Below are positions 1 to 8,958 of a stretch of DNA of 64,000 nt, one piece after another (positions within the stretch are counted from its first letter, which is position 1; every line of letters starts with the position of its first letter). The stretch spans positions 355,498 to 419,497 of the forward strand of contig NZ_QBKI01000006.1 of assembly GCF_003054055.1 (NCBI RefSeq), written 5' to 3'. The stretch comes from Pontibacter mucosus. GTDB lineage: Bacteria > Bacteroidota > Bacteroidia > Cytophagales > Hymenobacteraceae. A model generated the notes under the pieces. That model had not been told where the DNA came from and made no database searches. It saw nothing but the letters and a program-made list of their open reading frames with translations. The position numbers were made by a program, and so were the translations under genes.

Positions 1-30
1 GCGCGGCCTAACTTAAATAGTGCCTGCCTG

Positions 31-57
31 TTGAGAAAGTATAAGTACGTACTTTTG
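31..57 (+). promoter_or_regulatory. Bacteroidota-type promoter for the first gene
   Basis: TACTTTTG at 50-57 fits the -7 consensus TAnnTTTG, and a TTG at 31-33 serves as a possible -33 element with a 16-base spacer, slightly short. It lies 17 bases upstream of the ATG at 75, which supports that start. Inferred from sequence only. Confidence 0.5.
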
Positions 58-74
58 CCTTTTTGAGCCATACG

Positions 75-1553
75 ATGAAAATACTGCTGACGGGAGCCAA
101 TGGATACATCGGGAAGCGCCTGCTGCCCCTGCTGGTAGAGCAGCAGCATGAGGTGGTGTGCCTGGTGCGCGACCCGCGCCGCTACGAGTTGCCAGATACG
201 CTAAAGGCCAAGGTAGAGGTGGTACAAGGCGATTTGCTGCAGCCCGATACTTTGGAATATTTACCCAGGGATATTGACGCAGCCTACTACCTGGTACACT
301 CCATGGGTTCGGGCGCCGGCGATTTTTCGGTGGCAGAAAGTATGGCCGCCCAGCACTTTGTGGATTACCTGGAGACGACTGCCGCGACGCAACTCATTTA
401 CCTCAGCGGCCTCTCCCACGACCAAAGCCTCTCCAGGCACATGGCTTCGCGGCAGCAGGTAGAGGAGGTGCTCAGCTCGGTACGGGCCAGCCTTACGGTA
501 TTGCGGGCCGCCATCATCATCGGCTCGGGCAGCGCCTCCTTCGAAATCATCCGCGATCTGGTGGAGAAGCTCCCCGTGATGGTCACGCCGAAGTGGCTTA
601 ACTCCCGCTGCCAGCCCATCGCTATTCGCGACGTGCTCTTTTACCTGACCCATACTTTAGGTAATGCAAGCTGTTACGGCAAGAAGCTGGAGATTGGAGG
701 CCCCGACGTGCTGACCTATAAGCAGATGCTGCACGGCCTGGCCGAGGCACGCCACCTGAACCGCTACATCATCACCCTGCCTGTCCTGACCCCGCGCCTC
801 TCCTCCTACTGGCTATACTTTATCACCAGCACCAATTATACCCTGGCGCAGCGCCTGGTGGACAGCCTCCGGAACGACGCCGTGGTGAGAGACACAAGTA
901 TAGACGAGCTGCTCCCGCACCGCTGTCTGCCCTACCAGGAGGCCGTTCGGCTGGCTTACGCTAAAATTGAGCAGAACGAGGTGGTCTCGAGTTGGAAGGA
1001 TGCCCTGGTGAGCGGCACCATGCGGCTCAACTACATGGATTTCGTGCAGATACCCCAACACGGTGTGCTCACCGACCGGCAGTACCTCAAATTTGACCGC
1101 AACCCGGACGAGGTATTGGCCAACATCTGGAGCATTGGCGGGGAGCGTGGCTGGTACAAAACCGACTTTCTGTGGCAACTGCGCGGCCTGCTGGACAAAA
1201 TTGTGGGTGGCGTGGGCCTCAGGCGCGGGCGGCGCAGCCCCACGGAGGTACAGGCCGGCGATACCATAGATTTCTGGCGGGTGCTGCTGGCCGATAAGAC
1301 AAACCGCCGCCTGCTGCTTTACGCCGAAATGAAACTGCCGGGCGAGGCCTGGCTGCAGTTCCGGATAGTGGAGGAAAAGGATGGCCATTACCTGGAGCAA
1401 CTGGCTGTTTTCAGGCCGGAGGGGCTGCCGGGCCGCCTGTACTGGTACGCTATGCTTCCCTTCCACTTCATCATCTTTGGTGGCATGGCGCGAAATATTG
1501 TAGAGCATACTTCAGCCCTGCCAAAAGCTGCCGTGAATAGAGAATCAGGCTAA
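75..1553 (+). CDS. SDR-type NAD(P)-binding oxidoreductase with DUF2867
   Basis: A 492-residue protein with an N-terminal Rossmann fold: the glycine motif TGANGYIG is at residues 6-13, followed by an atypical short-chain dehydrogenase body resembling NmrA/nucleoside-diphosphate-sugar epimerases. The C-terminal third (about 300-480) resembles DUF2867. Bacteroidota proteins of this layout are annotated as SDR family oxidoreductases with no known substrate. The ATG at 75 was preferred over an in-frame TTG at 63 because it begins MKILLTGANG, as in the family, and follows a good -7 box. No catalytic YxxxK is obvious. It stands alone, with 175 bases before purC. Confidence 0.8.
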   Translation: MKILLTGANGYIGKRLLPLLVEQQHEVVCLVRDPRRYELPDTLKAKVEVVQGDLLQPDTLEYLPRDIDAAYYLVHSMGSGAGDFSVAESMAAQHFVDYLETTAATQLIYLSGLSHDQSLSRHMASRQQVEEVLSSVRASLTVLRAAIIIGSGSASFEIIRDLVEKLPVMVTPKWLNSRCQPIAIRDVLFYLTHTLGNASCYGKKLEIGGPDVLTYKQMLHGLAEARHLNRYIITLPVLTPRLSSYWLYFITSTNYTLAQRLVDSLRNDAVVRDTSIDELLPHRCLPYQEAVRLAYAKIEQNEVVSSWKDALVSGTMRLNYMDFVQIPQHGVLTDRQYLKFDRNPDEVLANIWSIGGERGWYKTDFLWQLRGLLDKIVGGVGLRRGRRSPTEVQAGDTIDFWRVLLADKTNRRLLLYAEMKLPGEAWLQFRIVEEKDGHYLEQLAVFRPEGLPGRLYWYAMLPFHFIIFGGMARNIVEHTSALPKAAVNRESG

Positions 1554-1696
1554 TATGCAAACTATAGCATCTATAGTATAAAACAAAAAGATATGCCCTT
1601 AGTATACTTCAATATCTTTTGGTAACTATATTTTTGGTGGTAACCATTGTTGTTTTTACTGTTTCCATATTTATTTCCTGCCCTGTAAAATATATT

Positions 1697-1704
1697 TAAC
1701 TTTG
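1697..1704 (+). promoter_or_regulatory. -7 box of the purC promoter
   Basis: TAACTTTG matches the Bacteroidota -7 consensus TAnnTTTG exactly and lies 24 bases before the ATG of purC at 1729. No clear -33 TTG is seen at the usual spacing. Confidence 0.45.
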
Positions 1705-1728
1705 CTTGCCTATAACGACACTGATTTA

Positions 1729-2676
1729 ATGGAAGCCATTAAGGAAACCAATTTCAATTTTGCCGGCCAGACCGGCTTTTATAGGGGCAAAGTACGCGAC
1801 GTTTATTTCTTCGAAGACAGGCTCGCCCTTATTGCCACCGACCGCATCTCCGCCTTTGATGTGGTGCTGCCCCGTGCTATACCCTACAAGGGGCAGGTGC
1901 TTAACCAAATTGCCAGCCTGAACCTTAAGGCCACAGCAGATGTTGTGCCGAACTGGGTGCTCAGTACACCTGACCCCAACGTGACAATAGGCTACCACTG
2001 CGAGCCGTTCAAGGTGGAAATGGTGATTCGGGGTTACCTGGCTGGCCATGCCTGGCGCGAGTATAAAGCAGGCAAGCGCACGCTCTGCGGTGTAGCACTG
2101 CCCGAGGGGCTGAAGGAAAACGACAAGCTGCCCGAGCCGATCATCACCCCCACCACAAAAGCCAGCGAAGGTCATGACGAGGATATCTCGCGGGAGGAGA
2201 TTCTGGCAAAAGGTATCGTTTCGGAACAAGATTACCTGACCCTGGAACGTTATACCCGAACCCTGTTTGACCGCGGCACCGAGCTGGCAAAGCAGCGCGG
2301 CCTGATTCTGGTGGATACCAAGTATGAGTTTGGCAAGTATAACGGCCAGGTTTACCTCATCGACGAGATCCATACTCCGGACTCTTCGCGCTACTTCTAC
2401 AGCGAAGGTTATGCCGAGCGCCAGCAGCAAGGAGAGCCGCAGCGCCAGCTCTCGAAAGAGTTTGTGCGCCAGTGGCTTATCGAGAATGGCTTTCAGGGCA
2501 AAGATGGCCAGCAGGTGCCCGAAATGACCGACGCCGTAGTGGAAGGCATATCGGAGCGCTATATAGAGCTATTCGAGGTGTTCACAGGGGAAAAGTTCCG
2601 GAAAGAGGCTTACGATTCGGTGTTGGAACGTATTGAGAAGCATATTAATGACAACATTTTTACTACCAAAAATTAA
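1729..2676 (+). CDS. purC: Phosphoribosylaminoimidazole-succinocarboxamide synthase
   Basis: SAICAR synthetase of de novo purine synthesis: it joins CAIR and aspartate using ATP in the cytoplasm. The 315-residue protein contains the ATP-binding start [18 protein letters not shown], the family signature region [14 protein letters not shown], and LVDTKYEFG. The length fits the longer form of the enzyme found in Bacteroidota and yeast. The ATG at 1729 (MEAIKETNF) is preferred to an upstream TTG at 1702, because the putative -7 box overlaps that upstream start. Single gene; the STAS gene follows after 54 bases. Confidence 0.95.
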   Translation: MEAIKETNFNFAGQTGFYRGKVRDVYFFEDRLALIATDRISAFDVVLPRAIPYKGQVLNQIASLNLKATADVVPNWVLSTPDPNVTIGYHCEPFKVEMVIRGYLAGHAWREYKAGKRTLCGVALPEGLKENDKLPEPIITPTTKASEGHDEDISREEILAKGIVSEQDYLTLERYTRTLFDRGTELAKQRGLILVDTKYEFGKYNGQVYLIDEIHTPDSSRYFYSEGYAERQQQGEPQRQLSKEFVRQWLIENGFQGKDGQQVPEMTDAVVEGISERYIELFEVFTGEKFRKEAYDSVLERIEKHINDNIFTTKN

Positions 2677-2730
2677 GTTTGTTAAGTTATATTTTGGTAC
2701 ATTCGCATTTAAATCCTTTACTGGTTGACC

Positions 2731-3108
2731 ATGAAGTACACGATAGATAAGAAAGAAAACTACACGATTATCACGATTGATGAGAAGAAGTTGGATACTT
2801 CAATCGCGCCGGACCTGAAGTCTGAATTCGTGAAACTTAATGCTGAAGGAATAAACAACCTGATTCTAGACCTTAACGAGGTTAAATATACAGACTCTTC
2901 CGGGCTTAGCTCTATCCTGATTGCTAACCGCTTGTGCAACTCCTCCAACGGCCTCCTGATCCTGACCGGACTGCAGGACCATGTGATGAAGCTGATCTCC
3001 ATTTCTAAGCTGGAGTCGGTGCTGAACATTTTACCAACCGTGGAAGAGGCCATCGACCGCGTGTTTCTGCACGAAATTGAGCAGGACCTGACTAACAAGG
3101 AAGACTAA
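2731..3108 (+). CDS. STAS-domain anti-anti-sigma factor-like protein
   Basis: A 125-residue single STAS domain. The motif TDSSGL, with serines 56 and 57, matches the site that is phosphorylated by HPK-type anti-sigma kinases in SpoIIAA/RsbV proteins. The family works by partner switching, but no kinase or phosphatase is adjacent; the partner-switching genes in this window are 56 kb away. RNase Z starts 14 bases downstream, so the two are probably co-transcribed. The ATG at 2731 was chosen over a TTG two codons earlier. Confidence 0.85.
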   Translation: MKYTIDKKENYTIITIDEKKLDTSIAPDLKSEFVKLNAEGINNLILDLNEVKYTDSSGLSSILIANRLCNSSNGLLILTGLQDHVMKLISISKLESVLNILPTVEEAIDRVFLHEIEQDLTNKED

Positions 3109-3122
3109 GTAGCAACGCCGTT

Positions 3123-4046
3123 GTGGAATTCGAACTCAGGATTCTGGGAAGTTCGTCGGCCACACCCTCGACAAACAGACACCATACCGCCCAGGTTTTA
3201 ACCATTGGCAATCAGCACCACCTGATTGACTGCGGCGAAGGAACACAAATGCAGCTGATGCTTTACAGGATAAAGCATCAGCGCATTTGTAACATCTATA
3301 TCAGCCATCTCCACGGCGATCATTACTTTGGCCTGGCAGGGCTCATCTCCACCATGCACCTCCAGGGTCGCCAAACGCCACTGCACCTTTTTGGCCCTCC
3401 CGGCCTTTCCGAAATTCTCAGCCTACAGTTTAAGTATTCCGGCACCAACCTTAACTTTAAGCTTGTTTTCCACGAGCTGGATACCACTGTTTACAAAAAG
3501 ATTTTTGAGGATAAAAGTGTCACGGTGCATACCATTCCGATGGAGCACCGCGTGCCATGCTGTGGTTTCCTGTTCCGCGAGAAGCCAAAGCCGCGCCCGC
3601 TCATCAAAGAGAAACTGCCGGACTTTCTGCGCCCGCCGCAACTGGTGCGCCTCAAGTGGGGCGAGGATATCAGGGACGAGGCAGGCAACCTGCTGGTGCG
3701 CAACACGGACGTAACATTGGCGCCCAAGCGCAGCCGCAGCTACGCCTACTGCTCCGACAGCCGCTACAAGCCCGCGCTGCTCCCCTACCTGCAGCACGTT
3801 GACCTGCTCTACCACGAGGCCACCTTCACCCACGACCTGCACGAACGTGCCGCCTATACCTTTCATAGCACCGCCCGCCAGGCTGCCGAACTGGCTGCCG
3901 CCGCCCAGGTGCGCCAGCTTATCATTGGACACTTTTCGGTGCGCTACAAAGACCTGAGCCCGCTGCTGGAAGAGGCCCGGGAGGTGTTTCCGGCAACGGA
4001 GCTGGCAACAGAGGGAAGTATCTTCAGTGTGATGGAGCGGGACTAA
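3123..4046 (+). CDS. rnz: Ribonuclease Z
   Basis: A metallo-beta-lactamase-fold tRNA 3'-processing endonuclease of 307 residues. The zinc motif SHLHGDH lies at residues 61-67, with further metal-binding histidines in the GHFSVRYKD region near the C-terminus and CGFLFREKPKPRPL as part of the RNase Z body. The start is a GTG (MEFELRILGSSSATP), typical of the family. Neither tRNA in this window encodes the complete CCA end, so 3' trimming by an enzyme of this kind would be needed. Follows the STAS gene by 14 bases. Confidence 0.93.
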   Translation: MEFELRILGSSSATPSTNRHHTAQVLTIGNQHHLIDCGEGTQMQLMLYRIKHQRICNIYISHLHGDHYFGLAGLISTMHLQGRQTPLHLFGPPGLSEILSLQFKYSGTNLNFKLVFHELDTTVYKKIFEDKSVTVHTIPMEHRVPCCGFLFREKPKPRPLIKEKLPDFLRPPQLVRLKWGEDIRDEAGNLLVRNTDVTLAPKRSRSYAYCSDSRYKPALLPYLQHVDLLYHEATFTHDLHERAAYTFHSTARQAAELAAAAQVRQLIIGHFSVRYKDLSPLLEEAREVFPATELATEGSIFSVMERD

Positions 4047-4242
4047 GATTGGTAGGATTAGTGGATTTCAGGATGCTTGCCTGAGTATGGGTTTGCAGTA
4101 AATCTGATTGAGATTAAGGTTTAGGTCTCTGTCTTATGCAAGCAGGTCACGAACTGCCCGCGTGAAGAGTGTGAATAAGGAATTTATACTTTAGCAACAG
4201 AAAGAGTTTTCTCCCTTGTGCCGCTTCCGGTTTGAATGAGCC

Positions 4243-4314
4243 ATACTTATACTTATACTTATACTTATACTTATACTTATACTTATACTTATACTTATAC
4301 TTATACTTATACTT
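4243..4314. repeat. Hexanucleotide tandem repeat (ATACTT) x12
   Basis: Twelve perfect head-to-tail copies of ATACTT fill exactly 72 bases, 49 bases upstream of the ATG of the queuosine-precursor transporter gene. In the forward frame it encodes alternating Tyr-Leu, open into the downstream gene; on the other strand it reads Lys-Tyr. The unit contains the same ATACTT core that is dispersed through the whole window. Slippage would change promoter-to-start spacing in steps of six bases but would not shift the frame. Confidence 0.97.
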
Positions 4315-4363
4315 CCGCCAGCTTAACGTGCAAAGCAGAACATCCTCTAAATCCTTAAATCCC

Positions 4364-5143
4364 ATGAATCCTAGTCATAAGCGCAACAACCTTTTTCTGG
4401 TGCTGAGCGGCATCTTCGTCGCAAACGCCTTGCTGGCAGAGCTGATCGGGGTGAAGATTTTCTCAGGCGAGGCGCTGCTGGGGCTGCCGGGAGCGCAGAT
4501 TCCTATTGGCGGCGAAAGGCTGGACTTTAACCTCACAACAGGCGTCATCATCTGGCCCATTGTGTTTGTCACCACCGACATCATTAACGAATACTTCGGC
4601 AAGGAGGGCGTCAAGAAGGTAAGTGTGCTTACCGTTATACTTATACTGTATGCGTTTCTGGTGATATGGGTTGTCACGGGGCTGCCGCCCGCGCAGTTCT
4701 GGCTGGAGGTGAACAGCACCGATGACATGGGCAGGCCCTTCGACATTAACTATGCCTACAACAGCGTGTACCGCCAGGGACTGGGCATTATCCTTGGCTC
4801 TGTGGCCGCCTTCCTGATATCGCAGTTCCTCGATGCCTCCGTGTTTCACTGGCTCCGCCGCTTTACGGGCAGCCGCAAAATCTGGCTCCGCGCCACCGGC
4901 TCCACCCTCGTCTCCCAGATCATCGACTCGCTGGTGGTGCTGTTTGTGGCCTTTTTCGTGTTCGGCAACTGGAGCATGAAGCAGGTGTTGTCGGTGGCGG
5001 CCATTAACTACATGTACAAGTTTGGCGTGGCCATTCTGCTTACCCCCCTCCTCTACCTGGCCCATTACCTGATAGACGGTTACCTGGGGCACCGACAGGC
5101 GGAAGCGCAAATAGAGGAAGCTGCGTTGGAGAGCCAGAACTAA
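4364..5143 (+). CDS. Queuosine precursor transporter (YhhQ/VUT family, DUF165)
   Basis: A 259-residue integral membrane protein with about six hydrophobic segments, starting MNPSHKRNNLFLVLSGIFVANAL. It resembles the YhhQ family, which takes up preQ0/preQ1 for queuosine modification of tRNA. Conserved-looking stretches are LIGVKIF, the long acidic TTDIINEYFGKEG loop, and LVSQIIDSLVVLF. The frame is open back to a TTG at 4232 through the ATACTT repeat, but that extension would be a poly(Tyr-Leu) tract, so the ATG at 4364 is the likely start. Confidence 0.9.
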   Translation: MNPSHKRNNLFLVLSGIFVANALLAELIGVKIFSGEALLGLPGAQIPIGGERLDFNLTTGVIIWPIVFVTTDIINEYFGKEGVKKVSVLTVILILYAFLVIWVVTGLPPAQFWLEVNSTDDMGRPFDINYAYNSVYRQGLGIILGSVAAFLISQFLDASVFHWLRRFTGSRKIWLRATGSTLVSQIIDSLVVLFVAFFVFGNWSMKQVLSVAAINYMYKFGVAILLTPLLYLAHYLIDGYLGHRQAEAQIEEAALESQN

Positions 5144-5266
5144 GATTTATATGATGGAAGGATGGGTAGGATTCTGCCTCGCAACGGCACACCTCGGCCT
5201 GTCCAATCTAGCCCTGAAGTCTTCTTGTTTCAGAAAAAATCCCGTAATCTCCCAATCCTAAAAATC

Positions 5267-5653
5267 TTAGTTCTGGTTTACCGGGTGTTTGGTGTTATAC
5301 GGTCTTTTGAACTCCAGGCTTTTTGCTCCAAAGTTTATCAATAGGCCGATTGGCAGGTTGTAAGCTTCCAGGTAATTAATAGCCTGCGCTAAATGCGTAT
5401 CATCCATACGTGCTACGGCTTTTAGTTCTACCATCACAGTGCTTTCTACAAAGAAGTCTACTCTTCGGGTGCCTATTTCTATCTCTTCGTAGTATATAGG
5501 CATCTCCATTTCCTGAACAAAATGAAGGCCTTGCTTTTTCATTTCTATCGCCATAGCCCGCTGGTAAATTGCTTCCCTAAACCCGTTGCCAAGTGTCCGG
5601 TGCACTTTCATGGCGCACCCTATAACTTTATGCGTCAACTCTTTAAACTCCAT
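5267..5653 (-). CDS. GxxExxY protein
   Basis: A 128-residue protein carrying the family motif as GFREAIY at residues 24-30, followed by a small PD-(D/E)xK-like core: RVDFFVESTVMVELKAV and LINFGAKSLEFKR. The function of this very common family is unknown; its fold suggests a nuclease-related protein. The ATG at 5653 gives the usual MEFKELTHKVIG start; another ATG at 5683 would add ten residues. As often seen for the family, short GGATT-rich repeats lie around it (4050-4075, 5150-5175, 5729-5766), suggesting it sits on a mobile or recombinogenic segment. Confidence 0.85.
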   Translation of the reverse strand: MEFKELTHKVIGCAMKVHRTLGNGFREAIYQRAMAIEMKKQGLHFVQEMEMPIYYEEIEIGTRRVDFFVESTVMVELKAVARMDDTHLAQAINYLEAYNLPIGLLINFGAKSLEFKRPYNTKHPVNQN

Positions 5654-5728
5654 AGCCAGCATACAACTGGTCTGGAAAAACATTCATTCTTTGCTAAATT
5701 TGTAGGTCCGGATATCAATACCTCGCCT

Positions 5729-5766
5729 AATCAATCCTACAATCTTTGAATCTCAAGAATCTTGGC
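5729..5766 (-). repeat. GxxExxY-associated short repeat
   Basis: Read on the minus strand, this is a run of AAGATT/AGGATT words just upstream of the GxxExxY gene. It resembles the tract at 29744-29787, and part of its forward sequence (CAATCCTA) recurs near the gene's 3' side at about 5252. Similar tracts flank this gene family in other Bacteroidota as far as I recall. Confidence 0.5.
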
Positions 5767-5875
5767 CTATCTTTGCAGTCTTGCAAAATAGAAAATGCCT
5801 GCACATTTAGCACATACTCAGATTTTCATTACAGGCTACGAGCTGCACGACTTGTAGTAGCTCACCCATCTTCTA

Positions 5876-5908
5876 TTGGGGCTATAATGCCCTTCCTTTT
5901 TATTTTTG
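5876..5908 (+). promoter_or_regulatory. Promoter of the EamA transporter gene
   Basis: TATTTTTG at 5901-5908 matches TAnnTTTG, and a TTG lies at 5876-5878 with a 22-base spacer. The ATG follows at 5940, preceded by the purine-rich GGGAGGGA, an unusually Shine-Dalgarno-like sequence for this window. Confidence 0.55.
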
Positions 5909-5939
5909 GTTGATTGATTTTTACACGGGAGGGACAATT

Positions 5940-6851
5940 ATGTTCAGAGGAATCGCCCTTGTGTTTCTGGGCGCATGCAGTTTCGGCATACTTTCTACTT
6001 TTGTTAAGCTGGCCTACCAAGAGGGCTTCAGCCTGGGTGAGGTAACGGGCACACAGGTATTTTTTGGGTTGATTATTCTTTGGACCATCGTGTTGTTGCG
6101 GAAGCTGCGCGGCAGCCAAAGCAGCAACACGACGTTCAGGGAAAAGCTCAAGCTGGTCGCCATGGGCACCAGCACGGGGCTGGTCAGCATCTTCTACTAC
6201 AAATGCGTGCAGTTGGTGCCGGCCTCCATTGCCATCCTGCTCCTGATGCAGTTTACCTGGATGAGCCTGCTGTTAGAGTCCCTTTTAAAACGGAAGTTGC
6301 CTAGCCCTATGCAAATGGGCATGGTGGTGCTGATACTGATTGGCACAGCCCTGGCTGGCCGGCTTTTCAGCAGCAGTATTCCCGATTTCGACCTGGCAGG
6401 CATCGCCTACGGCCTGATTGCCGCCCTTTGCTATACTTGCTTTTTGATGATAAACAGCTCGGTGGGCAACTCGCTGCACCCCGCTACTAAAAGTGCGCTC
6501 CTGCTTACGGGGGCTAATATACTTGTTCTTAGCATCTTCCCGCCCGTGTTTCTGGTGAACGGGGCCTTGCTGGCGGGCCTGCTGAAGTGGGGGCTGGTGC
6601 TGGCGCTTTTCGGCACGGTTATTCCGCCCCTGTTCTTTGCCTACGGCATTCCTAAAACAGGCCTGGGGCTGAGCGCTATCCTCAGCGCCGCCGAGCTGCC
6701 TGTGGCGGTGCTGATGTCCAGCATGGTGTTGCAGGAGGAAGTATGGCCTGTGCAGTGGGCAGGTGTTGGGCTTATACTTTTAGCCATTGTGTTGTCCAAC
6801 ATTAACTCCCTCAGGCAGAGGAGGCGGCAGCACAAATTTGCCAATGCTTAA
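5940..6851 (+). CDS. EamA/DMT-family transporter
   Basis: A 303-residue inner-membrane protein with about ten transmembrane helices arranged as two EamA repeats (roughly 5-140 and 160-295). The basic tail LRQRRRQHKFANA should face the cytoplasm. The drug/metabolite transporter superfamily exports amino acids, nucleobases and small toxic compounds; the substrate cannot be told from sequence. The ATG at 5940 is chosen over a TTG at 5910, since the latter overlaps the predicted promoter and adds a non-conserved polar stretch. It stands alone. Confidence 0.85.
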   Translation: MFRGIALVFLGACSFGILSTFVKLAYQEGFSLGEVTGTQVFFGLIILWTIVLLRKLRGSQSSNTTFREKLKLVAMGTSTGLVSIFYYKCVQLVPASIAILLLMQFTWMSLLLESLLKRKLPSPMQMGMVVLILIGTALAGRLFSSSIPDFDLAGIAYGLIAALCYTCFLMINSSVGNSLHPATKSALLLTGANILVLSIFPPVFLVNGALLAGLLKWGLVLALFGTVIPPLFFAYGIPKTGLGLSAILSAAELPVAVLMSSMVLQEEVWPVQWAGVGLILLAIVLSNINSLRQRRRQHKFANA

Positions 6852-7156
6852 ATTTTTTTATTGATGGTTAATTACAGGAAGGTCAGGCTTTGCCCCGTGC
6901 AGATGCCTGGCTTTTTTGTTTCCGGGGTAATCGGATGCCGGTAGGTTTCGAGTGTCTCCGAGCAAACTTTGCAGCCATGCCTTCGTATCACACTTCCTGG
7001 CAAAAGGCCATTCCGTCCTCTTGTTGCTAGCCACAAAGTATAATAATTCGTACCCGGCGGCAGTTTATCACAAAGAGAGGACACCATAACACAGGCCCCT
7101 TTTCAAATCTGGCATTTTTTCTGATTGTATCACCCCAACCCAACAAAAACAACCCT
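6852..7156. other. Intergenic region without recognised content
   Basis: About 305 bases. An open frame on the minus strand at 6872-7087 encodes a cysteine-containing 71-residue peptide that I do not recognise. One AAAGTATAA word lies near 7036. No RNA gene or clear promoter was recognised. Confidence 0.4.
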
Positions 7157-7717
7157 ATGAGAACGATAGCTGCATTTTTTATACTATTCATACTTTCCCT
7201 CGGCCTGCAGCAGGCACAGGCGCAGTCGGGCAAAAGCTACCAGGACTGGCTGAAGGAAAGCCGCGCCAAAAGCAAAACGGCCGCTACCTCCAAAAAAACA
7301 TCTGCCAAAGGTAAAGGCAAGGCCGCGGCCGCCAAAGCAAGCGATGCCGCCGCCGCTCCTGCCATGGCCCCGCCCAGCGGCACGTTCCGGGGCACGATTG
7401 GTTGCACCGACTGCCAGGGCATCCGCACGGAGTTGGTGCTGACCGGCAGTCCCAAAGACGGCAACCGAACCTTTACCATGAAGCAGACTTTTGTGGGCAA
7501 GCCAGCCGATAAAAGCATCGTTACAGGCAGTGGCAAATGGTTTCTGGCGAAGGGTAACAAGCAGGACCCCGACGCTGTAATTCTGCAGCTCATCCCAACG
7601 GACGGCGACCTGGATCTGATGTACTTCCTGCAGGTAAGCGATTCGGAGCTGAAGCTGCTGAACCGGCAGCAGGGCGAGATAGGCGATTCTCAGAACTACT
7701 CCATCCGCAAACTTTAA
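7157..7717 (+). CDS. NlpE-like copper resistance/envelope protein
   Basis: A 186-residue exported protein. Residues 1-22 are a signal peptide ending AQAQ; residues 30-75 are a low-complexity Lys/Ala/Ser/Pro linker; the remainder (GTFRGTIGCTDCQGIRTEL onward) matches the N-terminal NlpE barrel with a CxxC at cysteines 83 and 86. NlpE proteins sense envelope stress or bind copper. Unlike classical NlpE there is no lipobox cysteine at the signal cleavage site, so it may be periplasmic rather than lipid-anchored. Isolated upstream of trpS. Confidence 0.75.
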   Translation: MRTIAAFFILFILSLGLQQAQAQSGKSYQDWLKESRAKSKTAATSKKTSAKGKGKAAAAKASDAAAAPAMAPPSGTFRGTIGCTDCQGIRTELVLTGSPKDGNRTFTMKQTFVGKPADKSIVTGSGKWFLAKGNKQDPDAVILQLIPTDGDLDLMYFLQVSDSELKLLNRQQGEIGDSQNYSIRKL

Positions 7718-7803
7718 AGTATAGCTATGGAAATGTGCCTACAGGGATAGGCGTGTTTTGAGCATTTTGCGTTATTTTGCAGGTATAAACCATTATCCCT
7801 ACT

Positions 7804-8778
7804 ATGGCACGTTACCTAACCGGAATACAGGCGACTGGCAGGCCCCACCTGGGCAACCTGCTGGGTGCCATTATTCCTGCTATCAAGTTCTCCCAGGCCT
7901 CTGATGAGGCGGCTTTATACTTTATCGCAGACATGCACTCGCTCACTACCATCCGCGATGCAGAAACGCTGCGCCACAACACCTATTCGGTAGCCGCTTC
8001 CTGGCTGGCCTTCGGCTTCGATACCGACAAACATATCTTCTACCGCCAGTCGGATGTGCCGATGGTAACCGAGCTGACCTGGTACCTGAATTGCTTCACG
8101 CCGTTCCCGATGCTGGCCAACGCGCACTCCTTCAAGGATAAATCCTCCCGCCGTGGGCTTTCTGACGTAAACGCCGGGCTGTTTACCTACCCGGTGCTGA
8201 TGGCAGCCGACATCCTCATGTATGACGCCAACTTTGTGCCGGTGGGCAAAGACCAGATACAGCACCTGGAAATTACCCGCGACATTGCCAGCGCCTTTAA
8301 CCACATCTACGGCGACACGTTTGTGCTACCGGAGGCGAAGGTAGACGAGAGCGTGATGACTGTGCCCGGTATCAACGGCGAGAAAATGAGCAAGTCGTAC
8401 GGCAACATCATCGATATTTTTGTGGCCGATAAACCGCTGCGCAAAACGATAATGAGCATTGTAACGGACAGCACCCCGCTGGAGGAGCCCAAGAATCCGG
8501 ACGATGACACCACCTTTAAGCTGTACAGCCTGCTGGCTTCTGCGGAGGAGGTAGAGAAGATGCGCCAGAACTACGAGGCGGGCGGCTACGGTTACGGGCA
8601 CGCCAAGCAGGCACTTTATGAACTCATCGTAAGCAAGTATGCTAAGGAGCGCGAGGTGTTTAACTACTACATGAACAACCTGCCGGAGCTGGATAAAAAG
8701 CTGCAGCTTGGTGCCGAGAAAGCAAGAGACATTGCCGCTCCGGTACTGCAGCGCGTGCGCCAGAAGCTGGGTTACTAA
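7804..8778 (+). CDS. trpS: Tryptophan-tRNA ligase
   Basis: A class I aminoacyl-tRNA synthetase charging tRNA-Trp. The 324-residue length is normal. The HIGH-type motif is PHLGN at residues 14-18 and the KMSKS motif is exact at 194-198. GIQATGRPHLGN at the start and VPVGKDQIQHLE in the middle are family-typical. Monocistronic, followed by a strong hairpin terminator at 8823. Confidence 0.96.
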   Translation: MARYLTGIQATGRPHLGNLLGAIIPAIKFSQASDEAALYFIADMHSLTTIRDAETLRHNTYSVAASWLAFGFDTDKHIFYRQSDVPMVTELTWYLNCFTPFPMLANAHSFKDKSSRRGLSDVNAGLFTYPVLMAADILMYDANFVPVGKDQIQHLEITRDIASAFNHIYGDTFVLPEAKVDESVMTVPGINGEKMSKSYGNIIDIFVADKPLRKTIMSIVTDSTPLEEPKNPDDDTTFKLYSLLASAEEVEKMRQNYEAGGYGYGHAKQALYELIVSKYAKEREVFNYYMNNLPELDKKLQLGAEKARDIAAPVLQRVRQKLGY

Positions 8779-8822
8779 GTATAAATCAGCAGGTAAATAA
8801 ACATTACAAGTATAATTTACCG

Positions 8823-8856
8823 AAAAACGGCAGCCGGATAAACCGGCTGCCGTTTT
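8823..8856 (+). terminator. Rho-independent terminator after trpS
   Basis: A perfect inverted repeat CGGCAGCCGG / CCGGCTGCCG with a five-base loop, flanked by AAAAA and TTTT. The symmetrical A and T runs mean it could work in both directions. Confidence 0.85.
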
Positions 8857-8958
8857 ACTTTTCTGCAACATATATGCTTCAATAGATTTAACATATCCTG
8901 TAATATCTATATCTTGGGGAGTCACTATACTTAACCTAATCATCCAAGTATCAAGCAT

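Noticed and set aside
4232..4363. N-terminal Tyr-Leu repeat extension of the transporter
   Set aside because: It is only the translated ATACTT array from a TTG start; the family begins at the ATG at 4364.
6872..7087. 71-codon open frame on the minus strand with a CxxC
   Set aside because: No recognisable family, no promoter, and a length expected by chance; kept only as a remark on the gap.
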